Source of the DNA: Diplocarpon mali
Lineage: Eukaryota; Ascomycota; Leotiomycetes; Helotiales; Drepanopezizaceae
NCBI GenBank assembly: GCA_024741835.1
Contig: JAENRP010000099.1
Coordinates: 67,996-131,995, forward strand
Direction of reading: 5' to 3'
DNA: 64,000 nt
Both the position numbers and the translations under genes were made by a program. Positions 56,542 through 64,000 of the stretch are shown here, piece after piece; position 1 is the first letter of the stretch, and every line of letters begins with the position of its first letter. Under the pieces are notes generated by a model that made no database searches, was not told the DNA's origin, and worked only from the letters and a program-made list of their open reading frames with translations.

Positions 56542-59277
56542 TTTGAACGGCTGGATGAGCGGGAGAGAAGTAAGTGACTGCTTCGCGAAGTGATTACTGA
56601 CCTCTGGAGAGAGAGTAGAGCGTTGGTCCAAGTCTTGAGGCTGGATGCTAAGAGACAGACGCTGACGAATTCGGAATTTCCTTCTTGATTCTACGTAGAT
56701 AGATTGATTAGTCGAGTCACTTGGTCAGATGAGTAGCCGTTGGTGCATGCTAATTCAGGAAGTGAAGTCGGTAGAGATAGTTAAAAGCCCACTCTCTTTC
56801 AGCTCCGTCCAGGAGACTTATATTCCAGTAAAAAATCATATTTCCAGCACCGCCAGTACCCAAAGCCCAACCAAGCTGGTGGATCTCGCCCCCTGCTGCG
56901 CGGGCAAGGTGTCTACGTACGACATTCTCCTGCGCGCAGATAACGCGTCAGAAGAACTGGGCGCGAGAGCCAGAGCACAGTCCAGATGAAGATCTGTACC
57001 TCCACGGAAATAATGTATCGACCAGACAGAGGAACGATTCTCGTCTAAAAGCAACTGCTCCCGGGTATTTCAAGATATGGTTATGATGTGGTCTAAGCTT
57101 CTTCCTCCAGGATGGCTGACGCCATGATCGCCAACACAAGCTCCCTGAAGCCGCGCCCTTGTTTTTCGGCAGATATACAAGGAGAGTGGCTTAGAGCTGG
57201 CTAGAATAGCTTCCGCAATCATTAGAATGGTTTCGGGATCTGAGCAGGAAGTCTTTTGGACGCTTTGACAACACAGATACAGCCACGGGGGGTCTCTCCC
57301 TCCACAGTCGGATCAGCGGCTATCACGAGGCGGATTGATCAACTACTGGGTATATGTGCAGGTCATGATCCGTGGGCCTCTGAACAGTTTCTGTATGCGT
57401 TGACAGTAAGTTAGGGGTATATTTATCCCCCCTCTCGCTTACCGTGGATTTCCCAAAACGCTGGCCTCGGGAGTCGAGGTTCGCCAACAGCGCAACCCCC
57501 GAGTATGTACGGTGGCAACGACATGCTATTTTAACAACTAATCGACGCCGTGGGAGGCGACGCCCGTCAAAATCTGCTTCCTTGCAGGCCGAACGAGAAC
57601 TCCACCCGGACGTATATTCGCCCTGCAAACACACTCGAAACTACCCTGGGCAACGTGCTCGCGGGGTTTTGTCTGGCCTTCGACGAAGACGAAATACAGG
57701 TTAGTAGGGAAAGGTTGGCGTTGAAGGTTAGGTATTGGGATCAGGATTACTCGAGAAATTTGAGAGACGGTAAAAGTCCTCGGCATTGAGAATACGACTT
57801 AATCATGGCTTGATGCATGACGGAACTTGAAAAATGCAGAATCAACTACAACGCAAAAACCAACTACCTCGCATTCACAATTTCCCTGCGCCGTAGGTCT
57901 TCCGCCTGTGAGAACTTGGCCCAAACCACGCTCCTATGCTCTCATGACTACAAGTGATGACAGGAAGATTCATTACTTCATACTTGTAACGATCGTATAT
58001 GCTCAGTTGTTAAAGAGAGCCTATCTGTTGAGCTCTACGCCGTGCTCCCGTGGTCGTGAAGCTGCCATGATAGCAAGTGTAATAATAGCAGCTGCTTCTA
58101 CAGAAAACCCTGTTGGAGAAGAGCCTTTGGTAAGACTTGTTTGATGAGATGCGAGTTGGTACTTCCCGGCGCCGTGGACAGGTTTCACTTGTTACTTGAA
58201 AACTACAATTACAACATACGACTAAAAATTACAAAGAGCCGATTTCCTTAGCTCCCCTCCCCTGGTCGTGTAACACTTGTGATGCTTTGTACATGCCCGA
58301 AATAATGTGCATTCGCAGTCTGTGCGCTATTCTCATTGCAAGGGGATCGTTGCAAGGGTATAACCTGATGATAAATTCATATCAACTCGCCGCTTTTCGG
58401 ACTAGAATCAAGACTTTTAATATAGAATCCGCATTACGTATACCTCCGCCCAAGACCCCGATTGAATAGACCTCTGGCGAGAAACGATTATGCTGTCAAC
58501 CCCTTTACTTTGACGTCGATTGGACTCAAGATTTCATCGCCCTTCAACTGAATCTTACTCAACGTCAAGTGCGGCACGCTTTAGTCACTCGCCTAACCTC
58601 TTGATAAGAAAATAAAAGCTGCATTGCCAAGTATCGAGAGTGCACGGTCTAGAGCTGTACATTACTTCACACCTGTACCAAGTAAACAGGAAATACAAGA
58701 ATAGTAGCTGCTTCTACCCCGCCCCTCCTTTTTACTTTTTGAGAAACCCCTTTGTTAGTAGAGGGGGCCAAACAACCCCATCGTGAGCGGTACGTTATGC
58801 TGCTTTTAGCAGCCGTGGCAGCAATCCAATCCACCCCCGAATCCAACGGGCCCGTGTTTCCAGGCTGATCCTGGGCGAGAGGGAGCGAGACCAGCTATTT
58901 GCATTTCGGGAGGAAGCGAGACAAGCTCTCGCTTAGGTTTCAAGCAAAACAGATCGGAGACTAAAATCCGACAGGTACCGTATTAGCAGAGCGTTGATCG
59001 CGTGCAATATATAGCAGCGCGGAGAGTTACGAATTCTTGTTGACACCAGGGGGCGGCGGGTACGTAATTCCAAGCGTTAAAAATGACCTGCTCCGCGGGG
59101 AGGGGGGGAGTCTGCAACTCCAACGTACCTATATATCTAGACCGCGATCGCTGGTAAGCCAGCCGGCAGATTCAGGCCTACGCTCTACCAACATCGTCTC
59201 TGTCTCGAGGGAAACCGAAGAAGTGAGTGACCTCGTCTTACGCAAGGCTCTGAAAAACACTACAGACAAGATTGAAG
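56542..59277. other. 2.7-kb region without a supported gene
   Basis: It contains the upstream region of the effector candidate, then short frames. A plus-strand stretch at 57595-57690 reads protein-like (TYIRPANTLETTLGNVLAGF, then CLAFDEDEI) before a possible GTTAGT donor, perhaps a decayed exon. 58150-58800 is AT-rich. TATA-like stretches near 59005 and 59127 may serve the next gene. Confidence 0.45.
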
Positions 59278-59803
59278 ATGCACTTTGCGACTCTCCTCTG
59301 CACGTTCGCTCTGGCGGCTGGGTAAGGCCTTTCCCGAGCATCACTCCTGACCGGTGCTGACGATATCCAAGTGCTCATGCTCGCTTTCACCAACATGTCA
59401 TCTGCAGCGACGACGCCGAAGGCGGGGTTCTCTACAACGCGAAAGCAACCGAGTGGGCCTGCAGCACTTACGCGAAGCAGGAACCCGGTGGTAAGAGAGG
59501 GAAAAGCTGTCCTGATTGCCACATGGTATGATGCCTCTCTCTCTCTCTCTCTCTCTCCCTCTCCCTCTCCCTCTCCCTCTCCCTTTCTCTCTCCCCACCA
59601 CCGAGATGACTCGACACTGCTAATCCAAGCCGCGCCCAGACAACCGTCAACGATATGCCCTTCTGTAAATCGGCCGGCCGCAACATCGACGGGAGAACGG
59701 TAGGGAGCCCCTCGATATCATGGCGCTTGAGCGTGCTTACTAACATCACTTGCAGATTAAAGCCTACTGTGTTGAAGCTGGGGCCAAGTATTCCACCGCA
59801 TAG
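59278..59803 (+). CDS. Small secreted six-cysteine protein, four exons (effector candidate)
   Basis: I join 59278..59321, 59372..59525, 59640..59699 and 59756..59803 to give 101 aa. Introns are 50, 114 and 56 nt with GTAAGG, GTATGA and GTAGGG donors, branch sites GCTGACG, TGCTAAT and TTACTAAC, and AAG/CAG/CAG acceptors. The signal peptide is MHFATLLCTFALAAGAHA. The mature part has six Cys: HVICSDDAEG, EWACSTYAKQ, SCPDCHM, PFCKSAGRNI and AYCVEAGAKY. The CPDC-H/T-M...C-SAG--I-G...YC...GA--S order recurs in small secreted proteins of plant-associated ascomycetes, as I recall them. No fragment is long enough to show as an ORF of note. Introns 1 and 3 look strong; intron 2 carries a CT repeat. Confidence 0.7.
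59535..59596. repeat. CT / CCCTCT microsatellite inside an intron
   Basis: (CT)n followed by CCCTCT units, inside intron 2 of the six-Cys secreted protein gene. It adds to a polypyrimidine stretch ahead of the branch site. Confidence 0.9.
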
Positions 59804-60270
59804 AGATTCCACCGTGTAGAGTTCTCACTAATGAAGATACTAATCCATGAGGGTGGGCTTGGCGTAACAGGATGGAGAGAGTATTGGCGTCTGGAGTGAT
59901 GGCTGGTTTCGGACTTGGGTGCGATGGGATGCGAAAAGTTGTTTGGATACGGTCGATATTGATGATGTCTTAAGATGGGTAAGAGATCTCCCCGAGGGCA
60001 TTTTTGCTTAACTTAAACTAGTCACAATCTCATCCTTTTATGATCGATTGGGTTGAAGATGGCAGATCTACGGCTGCGGAGGTAGCCTCTGGGGACGGCG
60101 AACCCCAACTATAGTTGTGACGAGCTGGCCCATGCTTTTTGACCCGTGGTTGATATTCTTACATGCTTCCGTGATGCTAGGTACTTTTTTTTCGGCAGAC
60201 CAAGTGACCTGCGATCAAGCTGATAGGGTAGCTCTTAGATATTAGCCAATAAATCAAGTAGCGCCAACTT
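59804..60270. other. Intergenic, no supported gene
   Basis: 3' flank of the secreted-protein gene; no open frame of note and no repeat. Confidence 0.55.
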
Positions 60271-60774
60271 CCAAAGGAGTCTTGTCACCGGCGAGCTGGT
60301 GTTGATAAGCATGATATAAATCTACTTCAAAGTCTGCAAACGCCAAAGGAGTCTTATCACCGGCGAGCTGGTGTTGATAAGCATGATATAAATCTAGTTC
60401 AAAGTCTGCAAACGCCAAAGGAGTCTTGTTATAGGCGAGCGGGTGTTAATAAGCATAATATAAATCTACTTCAAAGTCTGCAAACGCCAAAGGAGTCTTA
60501 TTATAGGCGAGCTAGTGTTAATAAGCATAATATAAATCTAGTTCAAAGTCTGCAAACGCCAAAGGAGTCTTGTCACAGGCGAGCTAGTGTTAATAAGCAT
60601 GATATAAATCTAGTTCAAAGTCTGCAAACGCCAAAGGAGTCTTATTATAGGCGAGCTAGTGTTAATAAGCATAATATAAATCTAGTTCAAAGTCTGCAAA
60701 CGCCAAAGGAGTCTTGTCACAGGCGATCTGGTGTTGATAAGCATGATATAAATCTAGTTCAAAGTCTGCAAACG
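60271..60774. repeat. 72-bp satellite, seven head-to-tail copies
   Basis: Units start at 60271, 60343, 60415, 60487, 60559, 60631 and 60703, each exactly 72 bp and each beginning CCAAAGGAGTCTT. Copies differ at a handful of positions, nearly all G/A or C/T (for example GTCACCGG versus ATTATAGG, GTTGATAAGCATG versus GTTAATAAGCATA). Units 3, 4 and 6 are AT-type; 1, 2, 5 and 7 are GC-type. No open frame runs through it. Confidence 0.97.
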
Positions 60775-61943
60775 CTAACGAGGAGATATCCTTCGCGGGC
60801 GCATTGGAGAGATGAGTCTGGTCCAGGTTTTCCGCAAAAAGTAGCCCCGCGAAAGGCTCGTCACGACAGAAAAGTCGAGCTTGTGCAGAGGATCCCGCTC
60901 TTCAGGTCCAGTCTGGATCCAAAGGCGACATGACTGTTGACTACATGCCAGCGTCAGAGACACCCGAGCTGCTTGCCAGATGTCGGATCACCATGGCGGC
61001 GGTTGATGCGGCAACACGCAACTGGTTTCCGAGCGGGAGCCGGAGCTGGTCCTCGGGTCGTGCAAGAGCTTGTATTCTTCGACTTCTCCCTCGGAATACA
61101 GAGCAGTGGGATCCTCGTCACAATCCGGCTGTCCTGCCGCGCCTTGTCGCAGGTCAAGGGGCTTGAGCTCGTCGACGGGCTATGTTCGGGTCTGAGGCTG
61201 GGTCTCACGTCGGTAAGAAAGAGAATCCAATGCAAGCCATGAGCCGTGGTGGCCCCCAGATGATGTGCTATGCTAGTCGACCCATATCTACAGTCCTGAA
61301 AGACTGGGTTGACGTTTGGGGGCTTCCTCGTGGTCGACGCGGGTCGGTGACAGCACCAGATTCGACTTCCCCTCGGAGAGATACATTTACAGCCGGATCA
61401 GACCAATACTCCGTGAGAATGGCCCTTCTCTACAGCTGCGCTGGTGTTGTGCCCTCGTAGATAGTGATGCCATAGGTAGAGTATATGCGCCAGAGGATGG
61501 AGATGCGACTGATCGCTGCATCGAATGGGACATGTGAGTGCATCCAGCAACATCAGCTAGCCGCAGCGGCAAGGCCGCATCAGATGTAGGCAGATGCTGG
61601 GAGATGCAGGCCACGGGGTCTTTCTGCGGCGGATGTCAAGGACGTTGGAGCACGCCATCAACCCCACCTCTTGTGAATCCGCAGACGCGAAGACGCCCCC
61701 CAATCGACATCGCGGGGTGGGAGACGCGACATGGGCCGCATTCCAAAGCCGATAAAGAAAGCTTGCGGCATGTCGGGCGAGATGGAGCGGGGATAAAAGG
61801 AGCATATGATCCCCGACCGGCTTTCTCTCGACAACGAGCTATTGTATACCTGTCAGATAGGAGACTGTGACATTCGCAGAGCACTGCCATAGATCGCTAC
61901 CCAGCCTACTATCCACGACAATTACAACAGCTGCTGCAGCAAG
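60775..61943. other. GC-richer stretch, no supported gene
   Basis: Overlapping frames occur on both strands at 60937-61242 and 61538-61890. One plus frame reads partly protein-like (VVQELVFFDFSLGIQSSGIL) but nothing is recognised. It may be a decayed coding region continuous with the broken dioxygenase. Confidence 0.4.
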
Positions 61944-62463
61944 GTGGCTCCCTCGGCAGCAGAAGTCGAGGTCCGGCCGATCGCTTCGCACATCAAAGAC
62001 TTCGTCGTCCAGAAGAAAGACAGCCTCCCCTCGCCAGCCGCAGCTCGTGCCCGTCTCGAGGAGGCCGGCATCGATCTCAGCAACGGTTATCCTTTCCGCC
62101 CCGGAAAGCCTCTGTATCTCGACGATGCCACTAGTATCAGGAGTGAGGACCGAGAGTACGTCGATGCGGGAGCTCGTGCCGACAAGTCCAAGTCTGCGTG
62201 TACGCGTGCCATCCTTCCTCACCATCCCCTCTCGCACAAGCGGCCATCATCCTCTGGTAGGGTGTTTTCGCCGAGGAAGTCTGCTGCCGATGGCGATGAA
62301 GTGCTTTCCGCTGCCAGAGAAGTCAAACGCCTGACCGCGCACATCGGCACCGAGATCGTCAGTCTGCAGCTCAAGGACCTCACCGATACCCAGACGGACG
62401 AGCTGGCTCTCCTGATGGCTGAGCGATCCGTCGTGTTCTTCCGAGGCCAGGACCTGTCTCCGC
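61944..62463 (+). pseudogene. TauD/TfdA-type dioxygenase, broken at both ends
   Basis: The N-terminal third of a fungal alpha-ketoglutarate-dependent taurine dioxygenase-like protein. Recognisable blocks are EVRPIASHIKDFVVQKKDSL, YPFRPGKPLYLDD, REYVDAGARADKSK, then after an apparent intron (about 62190-62280) LSAAREVKRLTAHIGTEIVS, LQLKDLTDTQTDEL and AERSVVFFRGQDLSP. There is no ATG: the frame opens at a GTG (61944) where a start Met would be expected, with a TAG about 50 bp upstream. After QDLSP at about 62463 family similarity stops and the frame ends at 62495. The HxD...H iron-binding residues and the rest of the jelly-roll, about 230 residues, are missing. It cannot be a working enzyme. 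Confidence 0.8.
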
Positions 62464-62495
62464 GTCACATCCCCGGCGGAGCGGCCGTACTTTGA

Positions 62496-62771
62496 CGCGG
62501 CGGCGCCGACGAGGAGAGCGGCGTTGGGTCTGGAAGACGCATGGGAAACGTCTCGACCGGAGCGGGTCGGCTTGCTGCGACGGGAGGTGTCGCCCGTCGA
62601 TATTGGAAAAGAAGCCTCGCGCCGCCTTGCCAGACTACCGATCGCTTCGTCTCGGCCGTAGCCGGTGTTGATGCGCGAAGCGAGCCCCTGAGGCCGGTGT
62701 GCTCCCTTGAGCGGATCGCCGTCTCCGCACGGTCTCCGCACCAGCGCTTCAGACTCGCTCGCCCTTTGCAG
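62496..62771. other. GC-rich remnant, no supported gene
   Basis: A GC-rich stretch between the broken dioxygenase and the AT-rich block. Frames on both strands are Arg/Ala-rich and look like noise. Confidence 0.45.
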
Positions 62772-63125
62772 TAATCTATTTTAACAATCTACAAACTAGC
62801 TCTTGAGCTTAATATAAGATTAAAATAGTAGTATCATTACATAAAGCTAACACTCTACGTCTATAACCTACTAAAGATCTTGCCTAATCTTCTATTTCAA
62901 GTCCTACTAAGCAAGTCTATTATAAGTAAAAGAACGCAGAGTTATACACAGTTATACAATAATATAGCGATCCCTTTATAGCAGCCTTTAAAGCGCGTTG
63001 CGCAATTAGATATAGCTTAAAATGCCAGATCTACGGCTTATTATATCTCTTTAGCTATAAGTAGGTAAGGACTAGTTGGGTTTATATCCTAGCTAGAGCT
63101 AAAGCAGTAGTAGTAATCGTGGCCG
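62772..63125. mobile_element. AT-rich, RIP-like degraded repeat remnant
   Basis: An abrupt change to AT-rich sequence dense in TA dinucleotides (TTAATATAAGATTAAAATAG, CTATTATAAGTAAAAG, TTATATCTCTTTAGC) with stops in every frame. The DNA returns to normal composition at about 63125. This is the usual look of a transposon copy hit by repeat-induced point mutation, but too degraded to name a family. Confidence 0.6.
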
Positions 63126-63194
63126 AGGTAAGCTCGACAATACCGCGACTGAATTTCAGGATAGATGAATGAGCGCCGGCATTTGCCGCGCCAT

Positions 63195-63345
63195 GAGGCA
63201 AGGCCATCTTGCCGGTGATCTACCTAGAGGGCTAAGATCCCGTGGGACAAGCTTGCAAAGGGCTTCACTGAAGTGACGGGGAGGAAAGCCGTCTACGTCG
63301 ATCGGAGACTGGAAGAGCACTTCTCACTTGGCATCTCTCCAGCAG
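63195..63345 (+). pseudogene. Possible NmrA-like fragment
   Basis: The plus frame reads WDKLAKGFTEVTGRKAVYVD and continues RRLEEHFSLGISP. It resembles the segment near the end of NmrA-like NAD(P)-binding regulators (ExVTGKKAxYV). No Rossmann start or further exon is present, and the frame decays afterwards. Short and therefore uncertain. Confidence 0.3.
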
Positions 63346-63619
63346 CAAAGGCTATGATTGGAAAATGTGCTATTCATCTAGTTGATACTTCTCTTGTCGC
63401 TATTGAGAGATTCGTCGGGCTCCGGAACGCGGGGAGGACTACGTGTTTGAGAGGAGAGACCGGGCACTGCCAGACGGGATTGTACCAGCGAGAGCCAAGT
63501 CAGCGAAGGGGTGGATGATGAATCCCGCATGTACGAGTGGCTATTCGCCCTGCAAGCCGGTTGGAAAAGACGGCCAACGGACTCCCACTAGCCAAGCGAA
63601 GATGTATCTGTATCAAACC

Positions 63620-64000
63620 TCAGTGCAGGTTGAACTCTTGCTCGTGCCAGGCCGGCGAGCGCAGAGCCTCCCCTTCCATCATGCCGTGTATAAAGCAGCC
63701 TCCAATGAGTCGGAACGCGCCTTCCATCTCGGAGCTAGGTCGGATGATAAAAGGCATTGCGCCCCCATTGAACAGACAGATTGTGTCTCCCACCTGCGTG
63801 TTCATAGGTACCAGTCCGACGAGCCCGCTACTCGTTACACAGAGCCTGTAGCGGCAGATGATCCCAACCATGCAACCGTAGTAGAGGTTTAGCGAGAGAA
63901 GCTGTTCAATGGAGCTGATAGAGTCTGTGCTGTCGAAGAAACTCCTGCACTGCTCGTATTGGCGAGCATAGTCGTCTGGGACGATCTCCGCTGAGTTCAT
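63620..64000 (-). CDS. HET-domain (heterokaryon incompatibility) protein, C-terminal part
   Basis: 126 aa running to the window edge. An ATG coincides with position 64000, but the family is much longer, so the gene very likely continues beyond. The last ~80 residues carry the usual C-terminal block of HET proteins: CRYRLCVTSSGLVGLVPMNT, QVGDTICLFNGGAMPFIIRP and FRLIGGCFIHGMMEGEAL. The N-terminal HET domain proper is not in the window. Such proteins act in non-self recognition and can trigger cell death on hyphal fusion; many copies exist per genome and often lie near repeats, as here. Confidence 0.75.
   Translation of the reverse strand: MNSAEIVPDDYARQYEQCRSFFDSTDSISSIEQLLSLNLYYGCMVGIICRYRLCVTSSGLVGLVPMNTQVGDTICLFNGGAMPFIIRPSSEMEGAFRLIGGCFIHGMMEGEALRSPAWHEQEFNLH

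Noticed and set aside
60271..60774. CRISPR-like array
   Set aside because: Units are contiguous 72-bp tandem copies without unique spacers, in a eukaryotic genome.

Overview
This window reads as nuclear DNA of a filamentous ascomycete (Pezizomycotina). Genes carry short introns of about 45-165 nt with GTRNGY donors, CTRAC/CTGAC branch sites and NAG acceptors. The recognisable gene set is typical of that group: INSIG, the NuA4 subunit Vid21/Eaf1, Spp2, Mak11, an Och1-like GT32 transferase, Pan1, sphingolipid C9-methyltransferase, a GPI-anchored Ser/Gly-rich wall protein, MYND and HET proteins and effector-like secreted proteins. I cannot place it to class or species from sequence alone.

Layout. 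1-9 kb: INSIG (minus strand) between minisatellites, a doubtful ORF, and a five-exon Cys-rich DUF3716-like gene with micro-exons. 9-13.7 kb: no gene I can support. 13.7-20.2 kb: a conserved plus-strand pair, VID21 then SPP2. 20-33.6 kb: gene-poor accessory DNA with a GRF-type zinc-ribbon protein ending in a CaaX-like box, a 5'-truncated FAD monooxygenase, an inverted-repeat element and a modular GPI wall protein. 33.6-37.5 kb: MAK11 and a three-exon GT32 gene. 37.5-45 kb: a solo LTR with a perfect target-site duplication, a three-exon double zinc-ribbon gene and a seven-exon MYND gene. 47.3-54 kb: conserved PAN1 and MTS1, both minus strand. 55.8-64 kb: an accessory, probably fast-evolving end with two secreted effector candidates, a seven-copy 72-bp satellite, a broken TauD-type dioxygenase, an AT-rich block that looks RIP-mutated, and the C-terminal part of a HET-domain protein running off the edge.

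How it fits together. The housekeeping genes are not a functional cluster. They serve separate processes: sterol/ER regulation, chromatin acetylation, splicing, 60S ribosome assembly, glycosylation, actin/endocytosis and glucosylceramide methylation. They sit in GC-richer blocks separated by AT-richer, repeat-bearing, gene-poor DNA. Lineage-specific genes (secreted, zinc-ribbon, HET) lie in or next to those blocks. Several small genes are split into exons so short that simple ORF inspection misses them; I reconstructed four by joining in-frame exons with good splice signals (7842-8560, 41664-42092, 43210-44947, 59278-59803). I found no tRNA, rRNA or CRISPR array and no secondary-metabolite or defence cluster I could defend.
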